NCBI GenBank assembly: GCA_902790465.1
Contig: CADASF010000006.1
Coordinates: forward strand, 31,469 to 95,468
Direction of reading: 5' to 3'
Origin: an uncultured bacterium
GTDB lineage: Bacteria > Vulcanimicrobiota > CADAWZ01
Length of the DNA stretch: 64,000 nucleotides
Shown: one piece after another, positions 1 to 7,832 of the stretch
Position numbering within the stretch: the stretch's first letter is position 1
Layout of the letters: each line of letters opens with the position of its first letter
Notes under the pieces: generated by a model
Database searches by the model: none
What the model was told of the DNA's origin: nothing
What the model saw: the letters and a program-made list of their open reading frames with translations, nothing else
Program-made: the position numbers and the translations under genes

Positions 1-275
1 GTGAAGCAATAGGTGAATTGAGAAGATATGTCCTCGACAAGATAAGACATGAATCATTTGATGGCGGAGACGAAGTTCTCGATCGTATGGAAGAATTATA
101 TTGTGTTTTGACATCTCTCGATTTTCCTGATGCAATAACAAGAGGACTCAGAAGAACTGCAGACATAGCTCGCTCGATAATAGAAAAGACAAGAGGAGAT
201 TTGACATTAAATATAGCACAAAAAAGATTATCTGAAAAAATCGATTCTGTCGTTTCAATAACAAAAGAAAAATAA
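1..275 (+). CDS. Translin-family protein, C-terminal part (runs off left edge)
   Basis: The reading frame is open from the first bases (codons in frame from base 3), so the start lies outside the window; an internal TTG at 18 is not a convincing start. The visible ~91 residues are helical and contain the translin C-terminal signature: GELRRY, then MEELYCVLTSLDFPDA, GLRRTADIARSIIEKTRGDL. Translins are all-helical nucleic-acid-binding proteins or RNases (with TRAX partners in eukaryotes), common in archaea and eukaryotes and rarer in bacteria. The acidic catalytic residues known from TRAX lie in a part I cannot see, so nuclease activity is unknown. The gene ends 2 bp before rluD and is probably cotranscribed with it. 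Confidence 0.8.
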   Translation, partial: EAIGELRRYVLDKIRHESFDGGDEVLDRMEELYCVLTSLDFPDAITRGLRRTADIARSIIEKTRGDLTLNIAQKRLSEKIDSVVSITKEK

Positions 276-277
276 TT

Positions 278-1192
278 ATGGATATAGATTCTTTCGTTGT
301 TGATGAAAATTTTGTTGGAAAAAGAATAGATGTATTTTTGGCAGAAGTTACAGAAAATTCGAGAAGCTATATTCAAAAAAGTATATCTTCAGAGCTTGTA
401 AAACTCAATTCAAAAGTAATATCGAATTGTTCAACAAAATTAAAATTAGGCGATATAATAGAAATACAAGAGCAGGAATTGCAAAAAGATATAGCAGAAC
501 CTGAAAATATTCCTATTGATATTATATATCAGGATTCTGATTTGGTAATTATAAATAAGCCAAGAGGTATGGCTGTACATCCTGGAGCAGGTAGATATAA
601 TGGAACATTGGTTAATGCAATTCTCTACCACATAAAAGATCTCTCTGGGATAGGTGGTACATTACGACCTGGAATTGTCCATCGACTTGATATGAATACA
701 TCTGGTATTATTTTAATAGCCAAAAACGACAAAACCCATGATTATTTATCACATCAATTTGAAAATAGATTGATACAAAAAGAATATTTTGCTATTGTTC
801 ATGGAAAACTTGACCATGGATTGAGGCAAATTGTGGCTCCCATTGCAAGAAATCCTTATAATAAATTGAAAATGGCAGTAAAAGAAGGGGGAAAATACTC
901 AGAAACTCTTTTTACTCCACTCGATGTATTTAGATCGTTTTCTTATATAAAAGTACAACCTAAAACAGGAAGAACACACCAAATAAGAGTTCACCTTTCT
1001 TATATAGGTTATCCTATAATGGGAGATCTTTTATACGGAGCTCCAAAAAATAAATATGGCATAGAAGTTCAAATGCTTCATGCTGGTTCTATAAAATTTA
1101 CACATCCAACTTTAAAAAAAGAAATGAAATTTGAAGTTGAATGTCCACAAGATATGAAAAACATTCTCGAAGATTTAAAAAAAGAAAAATAA
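278..1192 (+). CDS. rluD: RluA/RluD-family 23S rRNA pseudouridine synthase
   Basis: Converts uridine to pseudouridine in 23S rRNA. The 304 residues match the family length. An N-terminal S4 RNA-binding domain (about residues 8-75, GKRIDVFLAE...SRSYIQKSI) precedes the synthase domain, whose catalytic motif is HRLDMNTSG with the nucleophilic Asp at residue 138. Further family motifs are INKPRGMAVHPGAG and KTGRTHQIRVHL. The ATG lies 2 bp after the translin stop without a strong Shine-Dalgarno, suggesting translational coupling. Which uridines are modified (RluD, RluC or RluA type) cannot be decided from sequence alone; the S4 domain and lone-gene arrangement favour an RluD-like enzyme. Confidence 0.9.
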   Translation: MDIDSFVVDENFVGKRIDVFLAEVTENSRSYIQKSISSELVKLNSKVISNCSTKLKLGDIIEIQEQELQKDIAEPENIPIDIIYQDSDLVIINKPRGMAVHPGAGRYNGTLVNAILYHIKDLSGIGGTLRPGIVHRLDMNTSGIILIAKNDKTHDYLSHQFENRLIQKEYFAIVHGKLDHGLRQIVAPIARNPYNKLKMAVKEGGKYSETLFTPLDVFRSFSYIKVQPKTGRTHQIRVHLSYIGYPIMGDLLYGAPKNKYGIEVQMLHAGSIKFTHPTLKKEMKFEVECPQDMKNILEDLKKEK

Positions 1193-1205
1193 TGGAGGCG
1201 TTAAT

Positions 1206-3149
1206 ATGGAAGAAGAATTGGATAATGAAAAAATATTGATGTGTCAAAAATGCAAGGCTGTTGTTGCTATAAATTCTGTTTCTGATGATGTAAATCTCAC
1301 TTGTTGTGGAGAACAAATGATTCCAGTTAACACCGTAGAAGAAATAGAAAATGAGTTTTTAAAATGCAAGGAATGTGGTACTGTTATATGTGTAGAAGGT
1401 TCAGAGCCTGAAGATGGTTCAACTTGCGAATTTACCTGTTGTGATAAGGTAATGGAGTCATGTTCTCCTTTAGATGAAGAGAGAGATGAAGATCAGATTG
1501 TTTTAGTTTGTACAGAAAAAAATACAGTTGTTTCTGTTGTAAGACTTGGTAAAAAAGGCAAAAAATTAAATATCAAATGTTCTGGTATAAAAATGGAGAC
1601 AATGAGTGAAGATGATGACATTGAAGAATATGAAGATATATTCTTAAAATGTGAAAAATGTGGAACAGGTATTTTTGTAAATGAAATGCCAATAGATGAT
1701 CAAGATTATTCATTTACTTGTTGTGATCAAGAAATGGTAGAATATACCCCTGAAGATGATGTATGTACATGTGGTTGTGAAACAGAACATATACTTGTTG
1801 AGCCAAAATTAAATGTAGTTGTTTCTGTTCTTGAAGGTGGAGAAAATTGCAGTATCAAATGTAATGGCAATCAACTTATTTCAATAAATGAAACTGCTTC
1901 GTTGGTTTGTAAAAAGTGTGGAATGAATATTTCTGTAATAAATAATGGTGACTTTTTCAAAGAAAATAGAGAATATAATATCTATTGTTGTGGTGAAAAA
2001 ATGGAAATAGAAGAACCTCAAAAAGAAATAGAACAAAATAAAGAAGTCCATGAACATCATGAACATGGATGCTGTTGTTGTCATGACCACTCGCAAGCAG
2101 AAGATATAGATGATTTTGACGATGATTTGATATTTTTATATTGTCCAAAATGCCACAAAAGAGTAACCGTAGCAGAGGAACCTAAAAATGGAATAATTGA
2201 TGTTAAATGTTGCGGTGAAAAAATGGTAAATCTTGATGAAGTACAATCTTACACAGGTTATGTTTTTGAATGTAAAAAATGTGGAATAAAAATTTCAGTC
2301 GAAGAAGATTGCTCATGTTTTACAGATGATAAAGAACATGGATTTACTTGTTGTGGTGAAAAAATGGAAATAATTGACATTCCTGATCCAGAAAGTTGCT
2401 CAGGTGATTGTTGTTCTTGTTGTGGCTGTGATGATGAAGCCGAAGAAGAGCATGGCTGTTGTGAAGGTGGCTGTTGTTCATTTGATAATGATGAACCTGA
2501 AGAGAAAGGGCATGGTTGCTGTGAAGGTGGCTGTTGCTCATTTGATAATGATGAGCCTGAAGATGAAGAAGATTGTTGTTCTTGCGGTTGTGAAGAAGAC
2601 AAAGAGTTTTTGGTCTGTACAAAATGCAAAAGGGTTGTATCAGTAATATCACCTTGCAATGATGAAAAGTGTGAAGGTGTTAAATGTTGTGGTGAAAAAA
2701 TGCAAAGTTTATCATCACTCAAAGATAATTCAGGTAAATTTTTTAAATGCAAAAAATGTGGAACTGAATACTATATCGATGCTGATTCAATGTATAAACA
2801 CATAGAAGATTATAAAAATATAATCTGTTGTGGAGAAGAAGCAGTTGAAATAGAAAAGGAAGATTCAGAAAATTTTGATGAAACTGCTCCAGATGGAATT
2901 TCATATTTCTGTACAGAATGTGAAAGACTTGTAGTTGTATTTGATGAAAAAGAAGATAAACCACAACCTATCTGTTGTGGCAAAAAGATGGTTGATATCA
3001 ATGAAGTAGAGGAAAGTGAAGGAGAGATGTATGTCTGCAAAAAATGTGGACTTAAACTCATAATAGAAAATCACTGTCTCTGTGGAGTTGCAGATGAGCC
3101 ATGTCAAATGATATGTTGTGGAACTCCGATGAAAATCGTCAAAAAATAG
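1206..3149 (+). CDS. Tandem desulforedoxin-like (CxxC...CCGxxM) repeat protein
   Basis: A 647-residue acidic, cytoplasmic protein (no signal peptide) made of about twelve copies of a ~35-45 residue module: CxxC, a short beta segment, then CC(G/D)xxM. This is the pattern of desulforedoxin and of the N-terminal domain of desulfoferrodoxin, which bind one FeS4 iron. Ten modules keep all four cysteines; two (near residues 97-135 and 180-222) are degenerate. Modules alternate between two subtypes, suggesting six duplicated pairs. Between modules lie a His/Cys-rich stretch (about residues 282-300, HEHHEHGCCCC) and a Cys-rich linker with a tandem HGCCEGGCCSFDNDEPE repeat. RBS GGAGG sits 8 bp before ATG. 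Likely metal-binding (iron or zinc) or electron transfer; the function is unknown. It lies between rluD and selB with short gaps. Confidence 0.75.
   Translation: MEEELDNEKILMCQKCKAVVAINSVSDDVNLTCCGEQMIPVNTVEEIENEFLKCKECGTVICVEGSEPEDGSTCEFTCCDKVMESCSPLDEERDEDQIVLVCTEKNTVVSVVRLGKKGKKLNIKCSGIKMETMSEDDDIEEYEDIFLKCEKCGTGIFVNEMPIDDQDYSFTCCDQEMVEYTPEDDVCTCGCETEHILVEPKLNVVVSVLEGGENCSIKCNGNQLISINETASLVCKKCGMNISVINNGDFFKENREYNIYCCGEKMEIEEPQKEIEQNKEVHEHHEHGCCCCHDHSQAEDIDDFDDDLIFLYCPKCHKRVTVAEEPKNGIIDVKCCGEKMVNLDEVQSYTGYVFECKKCGIKISVEEDCSCFTDDKEHGFTCCGEKMEIIDIPDPESCSGDCCSCCGCDDEAEEEHGCCEGGCCSFDNDEPEEKGHGCCEGGCCSFDNDEPEDEEDCCSCGCEEDKEFLVCTKCKRVVSVISPCNDEKCEGVKCCGEKMQSLSSLKDNSGKFFKCKKCGTEYYIDADSMYKHIEDYKNIICCGEEAVEIEKEDSENFDETAPDGISYFCTECERLVVVFDEKEDKPQPICCGKKMVDINEVEESEGEMYVCKKCGLKLIIENHCLCGVADEPCQMICCGTPMKIVKK
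2451..2570 (+). repeat. 60-bp tandem duplication in the Cys-rich linker
   Basis: Two near-identical 60-bp units (2451-2510 and 2511-2570) encode HGCCEGGCCSFDNDEPE twice; they differ at only a few bases, indicating a recent in-frame duplication. Confidence 0.85.
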
Positions 3150-3159
3150 AAAATAAAAT

Positions 3160-4614
3160 ATGAAATTCGTAATGATTGAAACGGCTGGGCATGTCGATCA
3201 TGGAAAGACTTCGCTTGTCCAAGCCGTTTCTAAAAATAATACAGATACACTTCCTGAAGAAAAGAAAAGAGGTATGACCATAGAGACTGGTTTTACCTCT
3301 TTTAAATTAAATGAAGAAATAACTGCCGTTATTGCAGATGTACCAGGGCATGAAAATTTTATAAGTAATATGCTTATGGGAAGTTGTTTTGCAGATATTG
3401 TCTATCTTTTGATTGACTCTAAAGAAGGTATAATGCCTCAAACAATAGAGCATTTAAAATTGATTTCACATCTATCACCTAATGCCACAATAATTGCAAT
3501 AATTTCAAAAATTGATTTAATTGACCATGAAAGATTAAAAGAATTAAAAGATGAAATTTATAATTTTTTAGTCAAGGAAAAAATCAAAAATTTTTATATA
3601 CAATATTTTTCTGCTATTTCAAAAAGTGGACTTGAAGAAATACTTGATTTAACAAGAAAAATTGCAGTTTCAATAGATAGAAAACAAGACTTTAGACCCT
3701 TTAGAATGTCGATAGCAAGAGTTTTTTCTTTAAAAGGAATAGGGACAGTTATAACAGGATATCCAATTTCAGGTGAAGTAAATCTAAATTCTAAACTTGA
3801 ATTACTTCCTTTCAAAAAAAGTTGTACAATAAAAAATATACAGATTGCAGGAAATAATGTAAAAAATGCCTCTATAGGTTCTACAATAGCATTAAATTTA
3901 AGAAATATATCGAAGGAAAATGTTAGGGTAGGAGATACTATTGCAGAGCAGAAGTCTTTTGAACTAAAGATAAAAGCAGTTGCAGATATAAAAATAGATA
4001 ATTCTGATGAATTCAATTCAGGAAAATATATATTTTTTTCAGGAACATTTAAAGATATTGTAAAGATAAAATTTTTAAATGATTCTAAAAAAGAATGTAC
4101 AATATTTTTTAAAGAAAATGTTATATGTGAAGAAGGGGATAAATTTATTTTAAGGACAATAAATCCTCAAAAAACTATAGGATTTGGAACGATAACAAAA
4201 ACTTTTATAAAAAATACAGAAAAAGCAGAAAAAATAAAAAATAATAATAAATTAGAAGATTCAATAAGAAATAAATTTATAAAAGTATTGAAAAAATATT
4301 CAAATAGTGGAATTGCTTTGGGAAATCTCGAAAAAGAAATAACCATGACTAAAAATAAGTTCTTAAGTTCTATAAAATTATTAGAAAAAGAAAAGTTATT
4401 AAAAATATTTAATAACTTTGTATTATTAAAATCTGATTATGAGGATATAAAAAATAAATTTATTTTATTTCTTAATAAAAGGAAAGTATGTGGTTTAAAT
4501 GATATTAGAGAATTGAGTAATGGAGGCAGACATTTTTTGATATCACTTTTGGAAGAATTTGATAGAGATGGAATTACTTTGAGAACTGAAAAAGGAAGAA
4601 TTTTAAAAAAATAA
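3160..4614 (+). CDS. selB: Selenocysteine-specific elongation factor SelB
   Basis: A translational GTPase that delivers Sec-tRNA(Sec) to UGA codons carrying a SECIS element. G-domain motifs are GHVDHGKTSL (P-loop), RGMTIETGF (switch I), DVPGHE (switch II) and SKID in place of the usual NKxD. EF-Tu-like beta-barrel domains follow (about residues 175-340), then a shortened winged-helix tail. At 484 residues it is shorter than the ~610-residue E. coli protein, so probably only about two of four winged helices remain. It starts 10 bp after the desulforedoxin-repeat gene with no strong RBS. selA, selD and tRNA-Sec are not in this window, so pathway completeness cannot be judged here. EF-Tu-like alternatives are unlikely given the RGMTIETGF motif. 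Confidence 0.85.
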   Translation: MKFVMIETAGHVDHGKTSLVQAVSKNNTDTLPEEKKRGMTIETGFTSFKLNEEITAVIADVPGHENFISNMLMGSCFADIVYLLIDSKEGIMPQTIEHLKLISHLSPNATIIAIISKIDLIDHERLKELKDEIYNFLVKEKIKNFYIQYFSAISKSGLEEILDLTRKIAVSIDRKQDFRPFRMSIARVFSLKGIGTVITGYPISGEVNLNSKLELLPFKKSCTIKNIQIAGNNVKNASIGSTIALNLRNISKENVRVGDTIAEQKSFELKIKAVADIKIDNSDEFNSGKYIFFSGTFKDIVKIKFLNDSKKECTIFFKENVICEEGDKFILRTINPQKTIGFGTITKTFIKNTEKAEKIKNNNKLEDSIRNKFIKVLKKYSNSGIALGNLEKEITMTKNKFLSSIKLLEKEKLLKIFNNFVLLKSDYEDIKNKFILFLNKRKVCGLNDIRELSNGGRHFLISLLEEFDRDGITLRTEKGRILKK

Positions 4615-4620
4615 CAAATT

Positions 4621-4698
4621 TTTACAATATTAACAAGAAATTTACAATATTAACAATTTTTTTTTATATTTTTTTGATATTATAATTTATAATATAAT
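4621..4698 (+). promoter_or_regulatory. Promoter region with two 16-bp direct repeats
   Basis: TTTACAATATTAACAA occurs exactly at 4621-4636 and 4641-4656, a 20-bp period that puts both on nearly the same DNA face, as in operators. Downstream are TTGATA (4674-4679) and TATAAT-like boxes (4681-4686, 4693-4698); the 13-bp spacing is short, so the exact promoter is uncertain. It precedes the amidase-like gene at 4735. Confidence 0.4.
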
Positions 4699-4734
4699 CA
4701 GAATAAAAATGATTTGAATTTGGAGGAATTAAAT

Positions 4735-5790
4735 ATGGCTTACGGATTGAATTTAATTCAAGCTGGCGGTGCTTGTGCAGCAGGTGGAATGAATATTGGT
4801 TCACAAATCAACAGCAGTGGTGGCGGATTTGGTTTAGGATTAATTGGAAATGGCGGTGCTTGTGCTCCAACAGGAATGAATATTGGTACACAAATTAATG
4901 GTGGAACAAATGCACAGAATATAAATGGTGGTTCAAACGGATTCGACCTTTCATCTATGCTTGGCGGAGTATCCTCATTTACTCCTTCTGCAGATATTAT
5001 GTCCATGGCTGGAGATATGGGTAATACAATCCAGAGTACAACCCAACAAATGATGACCAACCTTCTCGGTGGTATGGGTGGCGGAATGGATATGAGTTCA
5101 CTCGGTCTCGGTGGAATGCCAGGATTTGGCGGAATGCAAGGAATGCAGGGAATGCAAGGTAGTGGATTCAATGGTCAGTGTGGTCAGCCTACAATGTATG
5201 GCATGCTCCAGATGATGATGAAAATGATGGAAATGATGGCTATGATGATCATGATGAACATGATGAATCAGATGTCTCAAGATATGGGTAATATGATGGG
5301 CAACATGATGGGCGGAGGTCCTGGAGCAGGCGGTTGTGGTGCCTGTGGCGGAGTTGGCGGTCCTAATGGTGCTCAGCAAGCAGGCGGTTCATCAGGTTCA
5401 GCAACAGTAGATCTTGCAAGAAAATATTTAGGTCAGACAACACATGATATCAAAGGTCTCAATAACCTTGATAAATCAATCGGTTACAACCTCAACTGTG
5501 CAAACTTCGTAAGTGCTTGCTTACAGCAGACAGGAAGACTTCAAGGTCACTACAATGGTTGTAAAGGTCTTGAACAAGCTCTAAAGAGCCAAGGTTGGAG
5601 ACAGGTTCCAGCAAATCAGGCTCAGCCAGGTGATGTATGGTTCAATGCAAAGAGAGGACATACAGAACTCGTAGAAAAAGCTGGAAATCCACCTACATTG
5701 ATTGGTTCAAACAATGGTGGCGACAGCATTCAAGAAGTCACCGAAGATAGAGGAAGCGGAAGAGGCGGAGTCTTCTATCACAAAGATTAG
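4735..5790 (+). CDS. Gly/Met-rich protein with C-terminal NlpC/P60- or CHAP-like amidase domain
   Basis: The start is ATG 4735 because GGAGG (4722-4726) is 8 bp upstream; an upstream TTG at 4714 precedes that RBS and is rejected. The 351-residue product has no classical signal peptide. Residues 1-60 hold two copies of a GGACAxxGMNIGxQIN motif; the middle is very rich in Gly and Met (long MM-rich helix about residues 155-195). The last ~125 residues resemble papain-like peptidoglycan amidases: NCANFVSACLQ (candidate nucleophile Cys), W..VPANQAQPGDVWF, and GHTELV (candidate His). Such domains cut peptide bonds in cell walls. How it would be exported is unclear; it could be a specialised-secretion substrate or act in lysis. 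Codon use looks optimised and glycine-rich, suggesting high expression. Confidence 0.6.
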   Translation: MAYGLNLIQAGGACAAGGMNIGSQINSSGGGFGLGLIGNGGACAPTGMNIGTQINGGTNAQNINGGSNGFDLSSMLGGVSSFTPSADIMSMAGDMGNTIQSTTQQMMTNLLGGMGGGMDMSSLGLGGMPGFGGMQGMQGMQGSGFNGQCGQPTMYGMLQMMMKMMEMMAMMIMMNMMNQMSQDMGNMMGNMMGGGPGAGGCGACGGVGGPNGAQQAGGSSGSATVDLARKYLGQTTHDIKGLNNLDKSIGYNLNCANFVSACLQQTGRLQGHYNGCKGLEQALKSQGWRQVPANQAQPGDVWFNAKRGHTELVEKAGNPPTLIGSNNGGDSIQEVTEDRGSGRGGVFYHKD

Positions 5791-5812
5791 TTAAACTGTT
5801 ATAAATTATGAA

Positions 5813-5862
5813 TAAAAAAGTGGCTGTGAAAAAGTATCTTTTTTACAGCCACTTTTTATTTT
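5813..5862 (+). terminator. Intrinsic terminator
   Basis: Strong hairpin AAGTGGCTGT...ACAGCCACTT extended by A/T pairs and followed by a T-rich tract, 25 bp after the amidase-like gene. Confidence 0.85.
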
Positions 5863-6040
5863 ATATAATCTTCATAAATTAACTCTTTGTGATAGTTAGT
5901 GAAAATAAATAAAATGTGCTACAAACTATCCAATATATGCCTGTATACTGCCATATTGTCATTGCGAGGGAGCTGTGCGACCGTGGCAATCTAAGCCTGT
6001 AAATTATTATTTACTTAAAAATTAAGTCGATCGCCTTTAT
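5861..6040 (+). repeat. Dispersed REP-like repeat, copy 1 (left of CRISPR)
   Basis: Shares long stretches with 63072-63276, 63695-63848 and the inverted copy at 8651-8864. Ordered landmarks are TTATATAATCTTC, AACTATCCAATATATGCCTG, GTCATTGCGAGGGAGC, GCGACCGTGGCAATCTAAGC and a tail ACTTAAAAATT.GTCGAT. The GTCATTGCGAGG...GGCAATCT core is a REP-like sequence seen in many bacterial genomes. It begins right after a terminator, as does the copy at 63072. No ORF. Confidence 0.8.
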
Positions 6041-6119
6041 TTAAAATGCTGTACTCGATCTATTTGATATTTTCAATACCGCTTTTTAAATAAAAGAGGA
6101 ATATAATAATTAAAGAAAG

Positions 6120-6286
6120 AAAATTATATTCGTAAAGATTAAGAAAGTTTTGCAAACCTTGGTCTTAATTTTACAAACCTCGGTCTTAATTTTTTAAAAA
6201 GGTAGTTATTAGACAAAAAATAATGTATCATGTTATTTGAAATTTAATGTCTAATAATAATTTTGTAGTATTTTGACCCCGTAAGG
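6120..6286 (+). promoter_or_regulatory. CRISPR leader with 21-bp tandem repeat and short hairpin
   Basis: AT-rich, non-coding DNA immediately before the first repeat. Two 21-bp direct repeats (6151-6171 and 6172-6192; shared CAAACCT.GGTCTTAATTT) are two helical turns long. A degenerate repeat-like stretch lies at 6249-6270 (GTCTAATAA...TTGTAG). GACCC...GGGTC (6275-6291) forms a small inverted repeat ending in the first bases of repeat 1. The leader side is inferred because repeats decay at the other end. Confidence 0.55.
6199..6214 (-). other. Inverted 16-nt copy of the CRISPR repeat 5' end (anti-repeat)
   Basis: AAGGTAGTTATTAGAC is the exact reverse complement of the first 16 nt of the CRISPR repeat, 72 bp before repeat 1. 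A transcript through the leader could pair with the repeat 5' half; alternatively it is an old inverted repeat fragment. Confidence 0.7.
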
Positions 6287-7832
6287 GTCTAATAACTACC
6301 TTAAATGCCTACTATTGTAGGTATTTTCCATATCATTGCAAAATATTTTAACGTCTAATAACTACCTTAAATGCCTACTATTGTAGGTTTGACATCTTGA
6401 ACGAAATTTATTTTCGTCTAATAACTACCTTAAATGCCTACTATTGTAGGTACCAGTGATAGTATCTAGGAGCTTCTGGTCTAATAACTACCTTAAATGC
6501 CTACTATTGTAGGTTCATAAATTGAAGTCTATCAGAATTTAGAAAGTCTAATAACTACCTTAAATGCCTACTATTGTAGGTCTTCATACATAAAAGACTT
6601 GTCAATCGTTGTCTAATAACTACCTTAAATGCCTACTATTGTAGGTCTAATAACTACCTTAAATGCCTACTATTGTAGGTACTTTGGTACCAGATTAAGA
6701 ATCTTTCAAAGTCTAATAACTACCTTAAATGCCTACTATTGTAGGTTTTTTTAGACGGTACTGTTAAAGTTTGCGTCTAATAACTACCTTAAATGCCTAC
6801 TATTGTAGGTTGTTCCATGTAGACAAATTCTTCATTGAGTCTAATAACTACCTTAAATGCCTACTATTGTAGGTAGGTAACACTTTTTACCCTTGATCAT
6901 GTCTAATAACTACCTTAAATGCCTACTATTGTAGGTATTGTTATTTAAACCGTATTATTTATATGTCTAATAACTACCTTAAATGCCTACTATTGTAGGT
7001 CAAAGCCATTTCCAGTCTGATCTGTAAGTCTAATAACTACCTTAAATGCCTACTATTGTAGGTCTTTTGTGTCTATTGCTATGATTTGTGTTTTGTCTAA
7101 TAACTACCTTAAATGCCTACTATTGTAGGTAATTGCATGTGAATTTATTTGCAATGATGTCGTCTAATAACTACCTTAAATGCCTACTATTGTAGGTGAA
7201 CTATCAATCCTGTAATCAAAATACCGTCTAATAACTACCTTAAATGCCTACTATTGTAGGTATTAAAAATATGACTATTCAAGAAATTAGGTCTAATAAC
7301 TACCTTAAATGCCTACTATTGTAGGTTGAGTAACCCAATTCGGAGTTGTCAAGGTCTAATAACTACCTTAAATGCCTACTATTGTAGGTTTGAATGCACC
7401 ATCATGTGCTCCACAATGTCTAATAACTACCTTAAATGCCTACTATTGTAGGTAAATATTTTTTAATTTTTTCAAGATCATGTCTAATAACTACCTTAAA
7501 TGCCTACTATTGTAGGTAACTTCGTCAGCTGTATAAGTTTTCTTAGTCTAATAACTACCTTAAATGCCTACTATTGTAGGTATCCATAACCCCATTCTAT
7601 GGAAGATACGTCTAATAACTACCTTAAATGCCTACTATTGTAGGTAAATTCATAATGGGGACAGGTGTAATCGGTGTCTAATAACTACCTTAAATGCCTA
7701 CTATTGTAGGTTTAGGCATTCTTATTATTGATTGCCAAAGTCTAATAACTACCTTAAATGCCTACTATTGTAGGTTTAGGCATTCTTATTATTGATTGCC
7801 AAAGTCTAATAACTACCTTAAATGCCTACTAT
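6287..7832 (+). CRISPR. Type V-A (Cas12a-type) CRISPR array, 24 full repeats plus one truncated
   Basis: The 36-nt repeat starts GTCTAATAACTACC and ends CCTACTATTGTAGGT; the terminal CCTAC-TATT-GTAGG hairpin followed by T is the Cas12a crRNA handle, so the crRNA strand is +. I read 24 identical full repeats (first 6287-6322, last full 7740-7775) and a 25th cut after 29 nt (7804-7832). There are 23 spacers of 26-31 nt. Repeats 6 and 7 (6611-6646, 6645-6680) share a GT with no spacer between them. Spacers 23 (7712-7739) and 24 (7776-7803) are identical. No cas1, cas2, cas4 or cas12a lies anywhere in the window, so the array is orphan locally and would need effectors in trans. Confidence 0.97.

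Noticed and set aside
2258..2752. 164-codon minus-strand frame, Ser/Gln-rich
   Set aside because: Complement of Cys/Gly-rich codons of the desulforedoxin-repeat gene; no RBS.
4735..4800. Double-glycine bacteriocin-type leader (AGGACA)
   Set aside because: The GGACA motif recurs downstream in the same protein, so it is more likely a structural repeat than a cleavage site.
6249..6270. A first (degenerate) CRISPR repeat before repeat 1
   Set aside because: Only GTCTAATAA and TTGTAG match at reduced length; too weak to count as a repeat, noted as part of the leader.
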